Positions 1 to 8,334 of a DNA stretch of 64,000 bases are shown here, one piece after another. Where the stretch lies: contig DASVCS010000123.1 of the NCBI GenBank assembly GCA_036381495.1, positions 62,001 to 126,000 on the forward strand. Direction: 5' to 3'. Position numbers and translations under genes: made by a program. Position 1 is the first letter of the stretch. Every line of letters begins with the position of its first letter. This DNA is from DASVCS01 sp036381495. Lineage in GTDB: Bacteria > Gemmatimonadota > Gemmatimonadetes > Longimicrobiales > RSA9. Under the pieces are notes generated by a model. That model saw only the letters and a program-made list of their open reading frames with translations. It made no database searches and had not been told where the DNA came from.

Positions 1-1092
1 CGCCAGTCCGGCCTCCGGCCCCTGCACGCGTTCCGTCGCCGCCGCGAAGGCGACGCGCGCCCCCAGCGTCGGGGCGATCGACACCAGGCCGGCGTAGAGG
101 CGGTGCAGCGCGATCCAGTCCGTGCGGCCCGACGTCGCCCGCGCGCAGTGCACCGACTGAATCGCGGCCTCGAGCTGGAATCGTCCGATGCGGCCCAGTG
201 CGCGGGCGCGGCGCAGGTACCCCTCGCCCTGCGCGATCAATGCCCGATTCCAGAGTGTGGGATCCTGCTCGTCGAGCGGCACGAATTCCTCCGGCGCGCC
301 GCGGGCCGCCGCGCGCGCCAGGGACAGCGATATGAGCGCGGCGAGGCCGAAGGCCTCGGGCTCATCGCCGAGCGACTCGGCGAGCGTGACCGCGAGGTAT
401 TGCGCCTCGGCGGCGAGGGATTCGTGTGGCGTGGGATCGGCTGCGTTCCGCCAGTCGATGGCGTACGCGCCGTAGATCGCCTCGAGCACGCTGTCCAGTC
501 GTGCGGGCATCCGGGTTCGGTCCGGCACGACGAACGGGATGCGAGCGTCGCGGATGCGGCGCTTGGCACGCACGAGCCGCTGCGCCATCGTCGATGCCGG
601 AACGGCGAACGCCCGCGCGATCTGCCGCGCCTCGAAGCCGAGCACGGCCTGCAACATGAGGGGAGCGCGAATGCCGGCGTCGATCGCCGGATGGGCGCAG
701 ACGAAGAGGAGCGCGAGGCGCCGGTCGGGGATGGCGTCGGGGTCCAACTCGGCGATGACGGACGCGTGCTCGCGGACCGCGGGATCCTCGAGCGGCACCA
801 CGGTCCGGTGGGCGGCGGACTTGAACACGTCCCGCTGCCGGTTGCGCGCCACGGTCAGCAGCCACGCCTCCGGGTTATCGGGAACGCCGGACTCCGGCCA
901 TCGGCGCAGTGCCTGCGCGAACGCGTCGCCGAGGCAGTCCTGCGCGAGCTCGATGTCGCCGCTGGACGCGGCGAGAAGCGCGACCAGGCGGCCGTACGAG
1001 GCGCGGGCCACATGCTCGGCTCGCGCGCGGGCCGGCGCCGCGGCGCGGCCGGAGCCCTCCGCGTCGGCCCGCGCCTCGGCCCGTCCCGTCAC
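1..1092 (-). CDS. ECF sigma factor with DUF6596 domain, partial (C-terminus outside window)
   Basis: This minus-strand reading frame is open from a GTG at 1092 to the window edge, giving 364 residues without a stop. It reads as an extracytoplasmic-function sigma factor: a region-2-like helix set around residues 30-95 (a PDNPEAWLLTVARN segment follows a DAFAQALRRWP helix) and a region-4 helix-turn-helix around 125-185 (AFAVPASTMAQRLVRAKR). The long extension after about residue 187 is typical of DUF6596 sigma factors, which are usually near 400-430 residues. The GTG start overlaps the stop of the upstream YCII gene as GTGA, so the two are probably translationally coupled. In this family the YCII neighbour is common but its role is not settled. 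A second sigma factor of the same family lies at 22398-23693. The stop codon is not in the window. Confidence 0.88.
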   Translation of the reverse strand, partial: MTGRAEARADAEGSGRAAAPARARAEHVARASYGRLVALLAASSGDIELAQDCLGDAFAQALRRWPESGVPDNPEAWLLTVARNRQRDVFKSAAHRTVVPLEDPAVREHASVIAELDPDAIPDRRLALLFVCAHPAIDAGIRAPLMLQAVLGFEARQIARAFAVPASTMAQRLVRAKRRIRDARIPFVVPDRTRMPARLDSVLEAIYGAYAIDWRNAADPTPHESLAAEAQYLAVTLAESLGDEPEAFGLAALISLSLARAAARGAPEEFVPLDEQDPTLWNRALIAQGEGYLRRARALGRIGRFQLEAAIQSVHCARATSGRTDWIALHRLYAGLVSIAPTLGARVAFAAATERVQGPEAGLA

Positions 1093-1463
1093 GCCGGGAT
1101 CCACGCTCCGTCGACGAACCGCACCGCCGAGGGGCGGATCTCGACCGCCCCCCAATGCACCGACGGACACTTCTCGGCCCAGGCCAGCGCGGCATCCAGG
1201 TCCGGGACATCCAGCACGAAGGTGCCGCCGAGCTGCTCCTTCGTATCGGCGTACGGACCGTCCTGCACCTGCAAACTGCCATTCACGACGGCCACCGTCG
1301 TCGTGTTCGCCGACGGCTGGAGCACCTCGGCCGAGACGAGCACGCCGGCATCATCGAGCGCCTTGGCGTAGGCGTGGAACGCGGCCTGGCCCGCCTCCAT
1401 GGCCTCCTGCCCGAGCTCTTCCTCCGTCATCTCGGGGTAGTGGAGAAGGAGCGTGTAACGCAT
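1089..1463 (-). CDS. YCII/DGPF-family protein paired with ECF sigma factor
   Basis: A 124-residue single-domain protein beginning MRYTLLLHYPEM, with the family hallmark DGPYADTKEQLGG in the middle and an EIRP motif near the C-terminus. YCII proteins are small dimeric alpha-beta folds, and many are encoded beside ECF sigma factors. No reaction can be assigned from sequence. I chose the ATG at 1463 because an AGGAAGG sequence sits about seven bases upstream; an earlier in-frame start six codons upstream lacks that spacing. The stop overlaps the GTG start of the sigma factor by four bases. Together with the VOC gene at 1614-1985 it may form a short minus-strand unit, although the 150-base gap leaves that open. 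Confidence 0.9.
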   Translation of the reverse strand: MRYTLLLHYPEMTEEELGQEAMEAGQAAFHAYAKALDDAGVLVSAEVLQPSANTTTVAVVNGSLQVQDGPYADTKEQLGGTFVLDVPDLDAALAWAEKCPSVHWGAVEIRPSAVRFVDGAWIPA

Positions 1464-1613
1464 GGTACATCCTTCCTGCAAAAGGGTCGTTCATGTCCTC
1501 ATGGGTATGACGACCGAGCCGGCGGCGAATCGACAGGTCCTGCGCCGGACCCGGGTCGGCCGGCCGCAACGCTCCGCCGGGATGTACGATGCATCGTGGA
1601 CGCGCCGGCCGCC

Positions 1614-1985
1614 TCAGACGTGCTGATCGACCAGGATCGGGTTCCCGTCGGGGTCCACGACCATGAAACTCCCAGGGCCCGTCGTGCTCTCATCGGCCTC
1701 GTTCACCAGCTCCACGCCCTGCGCCTTCAGTCGGCGCTGGATCTCGCGCACATCGGTGAAGCTGTCGAGCTTGTCGGCGTTCTGGTCCCAGCCGGGGTTG
1801 AACGTGAGTATGTTCCTGTCGAACATGCCCTGAAACAGGCCGATGACGTGATCCCCGTTCTTCAAGATCAGCCAGTTTTGCGATGGATCTCCCGCGAACG
1901 GTTCGAACCCGAGCTTCTCGTAGAATCGACGCGATGCCTCCAGGTCCTTGACGGCCAGGCTGATCGAAAACGCACCGAGTTCCAT
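1614..1985 (-). CDS. VOC (glyoxalase/bleomycin-resistance fold) family protein
   Basis: A 123-residue vicinal-oxygen-chelate protein. The beta-alpha-beta-beta-beta start (SISLAVKDLEASRRFYEKLGF) and the C-terminal VVDPDGNPILVDQ strand are the usual landmarks of a two-module VOC chain. Family members bind a divalent metal or small hydrophobic ligand as dimers; the substrate is unknown here. The ATG at 1985 is preferred over one four codons earlier because GGAG lies about eight bases before it. It is the first of five such proteins in the window, all on the minus strand and each about 120-145 residues. Confidence 0.88.
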   Translation of the reverse strand: MELGAFSISLAVKDLEASRRFYEKLGFEPFAGDPSQNWLILKNGDHVIGLFQGMFDRNILTFNPGWDQNADKLDSFTDVREIQRRLKAQGVELVNEADESTTGPGSFMVVDPDGNPILVDQHV

Positions 1986-2289
1986 GTCGTGCTCCATCGT
2001 TTCTGGAATGCTGTCCCTTTGCGGTGAAGGAGAAGAGTCGGGCGGGGCCGCCGCTCCTCGACGAGCCTGTTCCCGGGCAACCCTTGCCGTCCCGGAACCG
2101 TTCGATGCCGGCCACGATGGATCGCGGACGGATCGTTGTCAACGGCGCGCGCGGCCCGTGGCCGGAGCGACCGAACTTGCCCGCCGGCGCGCCCATGGCA
2201 TCATTGCCTCGGAGCGCTGCCACCCTGCGGCACGACACGGCTCGCGGTAACGCGTGTCGTGGCGCGGCGAACCCGCCGTCGCCTCGACC

Positions 2290-2340
2290 TATTGACAATC
2301 GATACGAGTCCCCCTACCTTGCTCCTATCGATCACCGATA
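2290..2340 (+). promoter_or_regulatory. Two PadR operator-like sites bracketing the promoter
   Basis: Two copies of an inverted-repeat-like site are visible: TATTG-N5-CGATA at 2290-2304 and TATCG-N5-CGATA at 2326-2340. They lie exactly 36 bases apart and share the downstream extension CGATACGAG (2300-2308 and 2336-2344). The first covers the -35 box and the second covers the expected transcription start, so binding by PadR would block its own promoter. PadR proteins are commonly autorepressors that bind such short inverted repeats; that these are the sites used here is inference. Confidence 0.7.
2292..2320 (+). promoter_or_regulatory. Predicted promoter of padR-permease operon
   Basis: TTGACA at 2292-2297 is followed after 17 bases by TACCTT at 2315-2320. 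The -35 box matches the consensus exactly and the spacing is ideal. Transcription would start near 2327, about 23 bases before the padR ATG at 2350. Confidence 0.75.
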
Positions 2341-2349
2341 CGAGCCATC

Positions 2350-2679
2350 ATGAACGACGAAACGCCGCTTCTCCCCGGAACGCTCGACCTCCTGGTCCTC
2401 AAGGCGCTGAGTCTCCAGCCGCTCCACGGCCTCGGTGTCTCGCGCCGGATCGAGCAGATCACGAGGGGCGCATACCGCATCGGCCCGGGCTCGCTCTTCC
2501 CGGCGCTGCACCGGCTGGAGCAGCGCGGCTGGCTCGCCGCGAGCGACGGTGAGTCCGAGAACAAGCGCCGGGCGAAGTACTACCGGCTCACTGCCGCGGG
2601 GCGGCGCCAGCTCGAGCGCGAGTCCAAGGCCTGGGCGCGCGTCGTCGATGTCATGCGCATCGCCCTGGAATGGAGCTGA
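2350..2679 (+). CDS. PadR-family transcriptional regulator
   Basis: A 109-residue protein made almost wholly of the PadR winged helix. It opens with LLPGTLDLLVLKALSLQPLHG, followed by the recognition helix region (GSLFPALHRLEQRGWL) and the wing ending in KYYRLTAAGRRQLERE. The short C-terminal helix after residue 90 is the usual dimerisation helix of the small PadR class. Its gene is followed with no gap by a very large MacB/FtsX-type permease, the standard partner of this PadR subgroup in Acidobacteria and Gemmatimonadota. It is likely an autorepressor of the pair, given the two operator-like sites around its promoter. What ligand or stress relieves repression cannot be read from the sequence. 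Confidence 0.92.
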   Translation: MNDETPLLPGTLDLLVLKALSLQPLHGLGVSRRIEQITRGAYRIGPGSLFPALHRLEQRGWLAASDGESENKRRAKYYRLTAAGRRQLERESKAWARVVDVMRIALEWS

Positions 2680-2681
2680 TC

Positions 2682-5378
2682 ATGCGTATCCTGGCAACGG
2701 TTCGCGGTCTGTGGCTCACGCTGCTGCGGCGAGGTCGCGCTGAGCGATCGCTGGATGACGAGGTGCGCGCGTACGTGGATCTGCTCGCCGCCGAGTACGA
2801 GGAGGCGGGGATGGCGCCCGGCCTCGCGCGGCGTCGCGCGCTGATCGAGACCGGCGGCATCGAGCAGGTGAAGGAAGCGACGCGCGATGCGTGGGTGGGA
2901 CGCGGCATTTTCACGTTCGTCCGTGACCTCCGTTTCACCTTGCGCACGCTGCGAAACGCGCCCGCGTTCTCGGTGCTGGCGGTGACGATTCTCGGCATCG
3001 GCATTGGCGGTGCCACCGCGATCTTCACCGTGATCAAGGGCTCGCTCCTCCAGCCGCTCCCGGCCGTGAGCGACGCCGGCGGGCTCGTCACTCTCGAGCC
3101 GGTGAAGGACGGGACGCTGCGGTACGGCTTCAGCTACCTCGATTACCGCGACCTGCGCGAGCAGACGCGGTCGCTCGCCGGCCTGATCGGCTACGACGGG
3201 ACGTCGATGACGCTCGAGGACCGTCGGGGGCCGCGTCGCTCGGCATGGGTGAGCTACGTCACGGGCGACTTCTTCTCGGTGCTCGGCGTCCGGGCGGCCG
3301 CCGGTCGGCTGATCCAGCCGGCCGACGAGGAGGCCGCGAACCCGGTGGTCGTGCTGGCCTACGATCTGTGGCAGGAGCGCTATGGCGGCGATCCGGGAGT
3401 CATCGGATCGACGGTCGACGTCGCCGGATATCCGCTCACGGTGATCGGCGTCGCGCCGCCGCGTTTCATCGGCGCCATGCTGCTGTATCCGATGGAGCTC
3501 TGGATCCCGTTCACGACCGTGCCGAAGCTGGTGAGCGCGCCGGGCATGCTCGACAGCCGTTCGGGCCGGTTCCTCCGGCTCGTGGGTCGTCTCGCGCCGG
3601 GCACGACGGTCGACGAAGCGCAGCAGGAGCTGTCGCTGCTCGCGGCGCGCCTTGCCGATGCCTACCCGGCGGACGAGGGGCGCGGCATCCGGGTGTTCCC
3701 CGGTGCGGGGATGACCGTGGAGGAACGCACGGCGCTCGGCAAGCTGCCGCATCTCCTGGCCGCCGCCGTCGGCCTCCTGCTGCTCATTGCCTGCGCCAAC
3801 GTCGCCAACCTGTCCCTGGTGCGCGCGGCGGCGCGGCGGCGCGAGTTGGCCACGCGTCTGGCCCTCGGCGCCTCACGACGCTCGCTCTTCGGGCGTCTGC
3901 TGCTCGAGGGCGCCGTCCTCGCGGCCGCCGGTGCGTTGCTCGGCATCGGCATCGCGCGGCTCCTCGTTCGCTCGCAGTCGATCGTCCGCACCATCGCCGG
4001 GATGCCCGAGCGGGTCGGCCTCGATGTGACACTCGATCGGCGCGTGCTGATCGTCGCGCTCGCCGTGTCGGCGCTTGCCGCGCTGGCGGTATCGATCGCT
4101 CCGGTGCTGCACGTGATGCGCGTGCCGCCGGGGGCCGTGCTCAAGGATGGAGCGGCCGGCGCGGTGCGGCGCCGCTCCTTCGGGCAGCGCGCGCTCGTCG
4201 CCGGGCAGATCGCGGCGTCGTTCGTCCTGCTCGCATCCGCGGCGATCGTCCTCAACACGTTCCGCCGCGTGCTGGCCACCGACCCCGGCTTCGACGCGCG
4301 CGGCGTCGCCATCGCGTCGGCGGACTTCGAGGAAGCGAAGCTCGACAGTGCGCAGGTGATGGCGTATCGACGCGAGTGGCTGCGTCGCGCCGCCGCGGAG
4401 CCGTCGATCGCGGGCGTGGCGATGGCATCGGTGGTTCCGCCGGCTCCCTGGGTCCGTCCGGGATGGGTCTTCCGCGGCGGTGAGGAGCCGCCGCCAGGGG
4501 CACGGCTCGACGGTTCGCCGGCCGGCGGAAGACGAGCGTACGTCGACGTCGTGTCGCCTGGATTCTTCGACGTCATGCACGTGCCCATCACGGCAGGCCG
4601 CGGCTTCCTCGAGAGCGACGACAACGGCGCCGCGCCCGTCGTCATCGTCAGCCGGCGCCTGGCGGCCGCGATGTGGCCGAAGGAGAACCCGATCGGCAAG
4701 ATGCTCTCGCTTCCCGCCGCCGGCGGCCGGCGGCGCCCGGCGATGCGCGTCATCGGCGTGGCCGGGGACGTGCGGCTCGCGTCGATCTTCGACGAGGCGC
4801 CGCCCGTGGCGTACATGCCCGTGGCGCAGCACCCGGAGGAGGACGTCGACCTGTTCGTCGTTCGCAGCCGGAGCGGTGGAGGCGCGCTGGAGGCCACGAT
4901 CCGCGCGATCGGAGCGGCCGCCGATGCGCGCGTGCCGCTGCACACCCGGGTCGTCACCGAGATGATCGACGAGCAGCTCCAGCCGCAGCGCATCGCGAGC
5001 GCCTGGATCGGCGTCTTCGGCGCGGTCGCGCTGCTGCTCGCGGCGATCGGGCTCTACGGCGTCGTCGCGCAGGGGGTGCTGCAACGCACGCGAGAGCTGG
5101 CGGTGCGCTCGGCGCTCGGCGCGTCACCACGCGGCGTCATTTCGCTCGTGATCGCCGATGGGATGCGCATCGCCGTGATCGGCTCCGTGATCGGTGTGGT
5201 CGCCGGAGCCGTCGCGCTCCGCGTGCTGCAGTCGCGGTTCGCCGGCGTGTCCGTGGTGGATGCGCCGGCGGCCGTACTCGCGGCGGCGGCGGTATGCGTG
5301 GCGACGGTGGCCGCCTGCTATCTGCCCGCTCGGCGTGCATCGCGGATCGACCTTCTCGAGGCGCTGCGCTGCGATTGA
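2682..5378 (+). CDS. ADOP-type ABC transporter permease (MacB/FtsX-like, duplicated)
   Basis: An 898-residue membrane protein with two FtsX-type permease halves. A soluble N-terminal segment (about residues 1-75) precedes the first MacB core start (FTLRTLRNAPAFSVLAVTILGIGIGGATAIF), then a periplasmic domain, a three-helix FtsX block near residues 360-480, a second periplasmic domain and a final FtsX block at about 770-895. This layout is that of the acidobacterial duplicated orphan permeases, which lack a linked ATPase, and none is encoded nearby. The start at 2682 is chosen because GGAG at 2672-2675 is well spaced; an ATG at 2670 overlaps the padR stop. Coupled translation with padR is likely. 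Substrate is unknown; efflux or lipoprotein-type export is inferred only from MacB similarity. Confidence 0.88.
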   Translation: MRILATVRGLWLTLLRRGRAERSLDDEVRAYVDLLAAEYEEAGMAPGLARRRALIETGGIEQVKEATRDAWVGRGIFTFVRDLRFTLRTLRNAPAFSVLAVTILGIGIGGATAIFTVIKGSLLQPLPAVSDAGGLVTLEPVKDGTLRYGFSYLDYRDLREQTRSLAGLIGYDGTSMTLEDRRGPRRSAWVSYVTGDFFSVLGVRAAAGRLIQPADEEAANPVVVLAYDLWQERYGGDPGVIGSTVDVAGYPLTVIGVAPPRFIGAMLLYPMELWIPFTTVPKLVSAPGMLDSRSGRFLRLVGRLAPGTTVDEAQQELSLLAARLADAYPADEGRGIRVFPGAGMTVEERTALGKLPHLLAAAVGLLLLIACANVANLSLVRAAARRRELATRLALGASRRSLFGRLLLEGAVLAAAGALLGIGIARLLVRSQSIVRTIAGMPERVGLDVTLDRRVLIVALAVSALAALAVSIAPVLHVMRVPPGAVLKDGAAGAVRRRSFGQRALVAGQIAASFVLLASAAIVLNTFRRVLATDPGFDARGVAIASADFEEAKLDSAQVMAYRREWLRRAAAEPSIAGVAMASVVPPAPWVRPGWVFRGGEEPPPGARLDGSPAGGRRAYVDVVSPGFFDVMHVPITAGRGFLESDDNGAAPVVIVSRRLAAAMWPKENPIGKMLSLPAAGGRRRPAMRVIGVAGDVRLASIFDEAPPVAYMPVAQHPEEDVDLFVVRSRSGGGALEATIRAIGAAADARVPLHTRVVTEMIDEQLQPQRIASAWIGVFGAVALLLAAIGLYGVVAQGVLQRTRELAVRSALGASPRGVISLVIADGMRIAVIGSVIGVVAGAVALRVLQSRFAGVSVVDAPAAVLAAAAVCVATVAACYLPARRASRIDLLEALRCD

Positions 5379-5448
5379 GAGGGCCGGCCCATCATCGGCG
5401 CTCCCTCTGTCGCGTGCCGGCGAACACTGGATGAGGGGGCCGTCCGCT

Positions 5449-5690
5449 CTAAAGCGCGGGCTCCGGATCGTACGTTGCGAGCCAGACCGTGTGCTCCCCG
5501 CAGTCGGGGTCGTCCGCAACGTATGCCCTCACCGCGAACCCGTTCGTGGCCAGGAGATGCTCGTATTCCGCAGGGCCCAGACTCGCGTGGTAGAGCGGCT
5601 CCTCGCCGCAGCAGCCGATCGCTTCACCTTCCGCGGAGCCGCTCGTGAAGATCAACGGCGCGCCCTTCCGGGCGCGGGTGCGTCCGAACG
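5449..5690 (-). pseudogene. C-terminal fragment of a SAM-dependent methyltransferase
   Basis: On the minus strand from an in-frame TAG near 5692 to a stop at 5449, about 80 residues match the tail of small class I methyltransferases: an APLIFTSGSAEGEAIG strand, PLYHASLGPAEYEHLLATNGF and DPDCGEHTVWLA. The N-terminal two thirds, including the SAM-binding glycine motif, is absent, and there is no plausible start or ribosome-binding site. It is best read as a decayed gene remnant. It sits just downstream of the isoprenylcysteine-methyltransferase-like gene, to which it is not related in sequence. Confidence 0.7.
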
Positions 5691-5737
5691 GCTACGGCCC
5701 TCCCGGGCATCCTCGCATCTGGTTGCCTGCTCGTCAA

Positions 5738-6265
5738 TTAGAGCCAACGGCGCACCCTGGTCTTGTATTCCCGGTACTCGGCATCGAACCGACGCTCGAG
5801 ATAGCGCTCCTCCCGCGGAATCACGACCAGGCTCATGAGGCCGACGGCTGCGCCGAGTGTCCCGAGCAACCAGAGGCTATTGATCCAGCAAGCGATCCCG
5901 AGCACGAGGATCGAGAACGCCAGGTAGATCGGGTTGCGGCTGAACCGGTAGGGACCGGACTGCACGATCGCGGTCGCCGGCTTGTTCCCGGGAACGGGTG
6001 TGCGGGCGATCCTGAACTGACGCGTCGCCGCGATGAACAGCGCCAGCGCGACGAGCACGAGTGGAACGCCGACCCACACTCCGGCCGCGGGCGGCAGCCA
6101 TCGCAGCGGTCGAACGAGGTCGAACCCTATGCCGCTCAGGATCGCGGCGAGATAGACGAACGGCGGACGGACGAGGCCGGGGTTCGCGACGGCTTGGTCG
6201 TGTTCGCGACCATGGGTCCGCGGATCGAGTTCAGGCACGGGTTCACTGCCTTCTCGTCGGCTCAT
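5738..6265 (-). CDS. Isoprenylcysteine carboxylmethyltransferase-family membrane protein
   Basis: A 175-residue protein with about four membrane segments (around residues 34-55, 60-82, 110-128 and 130-150). The C-terminal motif SGPYRFSRNPIYLAFSILVLG followed by EERYLERRFDAEYREYKTRVRRWL is the diagnostic region of the ICMT/PEMT membrane methyltransferase superfamily, where the arginine-asparagine-proline stretch and paired glutamates bind SAM. Bacterial members methylate varied substrates, so the target is not predictable. No strong ribosome-binding site precedes the ATG at 6265, and the first 25 residues are hydrophilic, so a later start is possible. The next gene upstream is the broken DUF3089 gene. 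Confidence 0.82.
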   Translation of the reverse strand: MSRREGSEPVPELDPRTHGREHDQAVANPGLVRPPFVYLAAILSGIGFDLVRPLRWLPPAAGVWVGVPLVLVALALFIAATRQFRIARTPVPGNKPATAIVQSGPYRFSRNPIYLAFSILVLGIACWINSLWLLGTLGAAVGLMSLVVIPREERYLERRFDAEYREYKTRVRRWL

Positions 6266-6339
6266 ACCGCAGCGCCACCGCGACGCCTCGGTGGGCGGCG
6301 CGCTACTCGTGGAAGACGGCGTGGGCGCCCTCGCGCGTG

Positions 6340-7501
6340 TCAGCGGGTGCTGTCGAGATAGCGCTCGGCTTGTCGGCCGACGAGATCGATCAGATTGCCC
6401 ATGGCCACTTCCATGTCGACCAGGTGCAGGCCGAACGGCTGCGGCAAGTCCCCTTGAATGTCGCGGCTCGCCGGACTGTCAGGACCACGCTGTACCGATA
6501 CCTCGAGATACGTGGCGAACGCGTTGGACGTGCACCGCGCCTTCAGCAATCCTACGACACGGATCATGGGCGTCGCAACGGGTTGTCCGGCAACGGTCCA
6601 GGGATTGGAGGGCTCCAGTGCCAGGGCGGTCCTCCCCCCCCGCGTCGAAATAGCCCTCGAGGGCGGCCGGGCCGCCGCCGAGCGCCGCTGGATTGGTACA
6701 AGCGGCGACGAGCGTCGAGTCGGCGGACCGCCCGAAGAGCGTATTCGCCGCCGGCGGCGCGGTGGCGCGAAATGATGAATACGTCACGACGCAGCCCGTC
6801 TGCGTGGCGGCGCGGCAGAGCGGCATGTGCGCAAACGTACCACCCACGTCTCGCCCGTGGGGGACGAGGATCCCGCCCACGGCGCCGAGGAGCAACGCGG
6901 AGACGATGCGCGACTGCACCGGCGTGCCCTCGATCTCGCTGCGGATCAGCTCGGTCAGAACGCTGGTGCCCTGGGAATGCCCGATCAGTACCACGCCGCG
7001 ACCGCCGTTGTCGTGCGCGAGATAGTAATGCCATGCGGCACGGACATCCTCGTATCCGACGCCCAGGAAGGCCGGCACCGGCTTGCCGGCGGCGAGCGCG
7101 CGGCCCACGGCGGCGCTCGTGACTTGCCGGTACAGGGGCGCGAACAATCGACACTTCGTGCGGAACCGAGCGAGCTGCAACCGAACGACGTTGCGCTCGG
7201 CGTCGTCGGGCACGAGGTCACTGACCGCCGTCGTATCCGTCGACACCGTGGGATATACGTAGAAGCAATCCACCGGCGCATTCGGATCCGGCCGCGCGCG
7301 CTCGATGGTCACGCGCCCGTCTCGACGGAGCACCGTGGTGGTGAGATCCACATCGCACGCGCCGGGCCGCTCGGGGCGACAGAGCCACGCCTGCGGGTTG
7401 CCGTAGTCCGTCGATGGCGATGCGCCTGTGGTCTGCGCGAACGCGTCCGTCGCCGCAATCGCAAGGGCGAGAAGAGCAAGGCGCGGCAGTCGTCGATGCA
7501 T
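6340..7501 (-). pseudogene. DUF3089 alpha/beta-hydrolase-like secreted protein, frameshifted
   Basis: The ATG at 7501 opens a signal peptide (LALLALAIAATDAFA) followed by a DUF3089 domain: a DCFYVYPTVSTD strand, a VLIGHSQGTSVLTELI nucleophile elbow (serine in GHSQG) and a LLLGAVGG segment. At 6634-6641 there is a run of eight C on the plus strand. Downstream the family reads on in another frame (TALALEPSNPWTVAG, later HLVDMEVAMGNLIDLVGRQ) to a stop at 6340. Removing one base from the run restores a single frame of about 386 residues. The change may be a true mutation, phase-variable slippage or a sequencing error. DUF3089 proteins are probable esterase-fold enzymes of unknown substrate. A copy of the dispersed repeat lies just upstream. 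Confidence 0.85.
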
Positions 7502-7565
7502 GGCTGTAGTCGCTCCGAGTCCAGCAGCTTGCGGATCTCGACCTCCGCCTCGCCGTTCGAAGGAA

Positions 7566-7650
7566 AGGACGTTCGGAGCCGCACGGCCGCTCGCCGCGCT
7601 CGGTTCGCCGACGCGTACGACTCCGAAACGACGCGACGACTGCCAGCGCC
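7566..7650 (+). repeat. Dispersed palindromic repeat, copy A
   Basis: The unit starts with GTTCGGAGCCGC at 7571 and closes with ACTCCGAAACGACGCGAC near 7635, so GGAGCC and GACTCC arms can pair around a GC-rich centre (GGCCGCTCGCCGCGCTCGG). It lies between the YCII gene at 7678-8121 and the DUF3089 gene. Confidence 0.75.
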
Positions 7651-7677
7651 GCCAGAGGGGCGGAGGAGCGGTCCGGC

Positions 7678-8121
7678 TCAAAGGGGGTCGTGACCGCGGA
7701 TGCCGCCGACGTCCTGGAGGCGACGGCTCGCCTCGATCTGCGTCGCCCGCACGTCGTCGTTCTCGTCGTACATCGGCCGGATCTCGACCACGCCCTCCCA
7801 GTTCGGCCAGTGGACGCGGTGCAGCTCCATGAGCTTGCGAGCCTCCTCGATCGCTTCTTCCTTCGACGCGAAGTCGAAGATCGAGAACCCGCCGATCACT
7901 TCCTTCGACTCCGTAAACGGACCATCCGTCGTGATGATCTCGCCGTTCCTGATACGCATGCGCACGCCCGAGGACGTGGGTTTGAGGCCGCCGAACGAGA
8001 CCAGCGTGCCCTCCCTGGCCGCTTCCTCGCCCAGCCTTTCGATCGCTTCCATCAGCTCGGCCGGCGGCGGTCCGGACGCGGCGAGGTTCTCGGAGCCGCT
8101 CACGATCATCATGTAGCGCAT
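7678..8121 (-). CDS. YCII/DGPF-family protein
   Basis: A 147-residue YCII protein beginning MRYMMIVSGSEN with the central motif TTDGPFTESKEVIGGF and the EIRPMYDENDD segment near the C-terminus. It is longer than the copy at 1089-1463 by about 20 residues, mostly a polar tail (QIEASRRLQDVGG). The ATG at 8121 has a strong AGGAGG about nine bases upstream. Unlike the other two YCII genes here it has no sigma factor beside it, though a YCII gene without its sigma partner is not rare. The nearest upstream gene is a VOC protein on the same strand, and that pairing of YCII and VOC genes is repeated at the left end of the window. Confidence 0.9.
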   Translation of the reverse strand: MRYMMIVSGSENLAASGPPPAELMEAIERLGEEAAREGTLVSFGGLKPTSSGVRMRIRNGEIITTDGPFTESKEVIGGFSIFDFASKEEAIEEARKLMELHRVHWPNWEGVVEIRPMYDENDDVRATQIEASRRLQDVGGIRGHDPL

Positions 8122-8334
8122 TGGTGGTTCCCTCCTCGGGCGGTCGAACGTGGTGGAGGTCGACGGTTTCGTGTCGCCTCCCTACCCGTACGTCGAACGG
8201 AGGTGGCTGAAATCGACAACGCCGAAGCCGTGGGGTTGCTGTCGACGTTCGGTGGACCGTTCTTGGCGTTGCGCGCGAACGGGGTGGAGCTGGTCGTCGA
8301 CATCCGGACGCGGCCCCGGCGTCCGCACGCTAAC

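Larger units (their letters stand above)
1986..2349. other. Divergent intergenic region between VOC gene and padR
   Basis: About 360 bases separate the minus-strand VOC gene from the plus-strand padR gene. The right end holds the padR promoter and two operator-like sites listed separately. I see no convincing gene in the rest. Confidence 0.6.
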
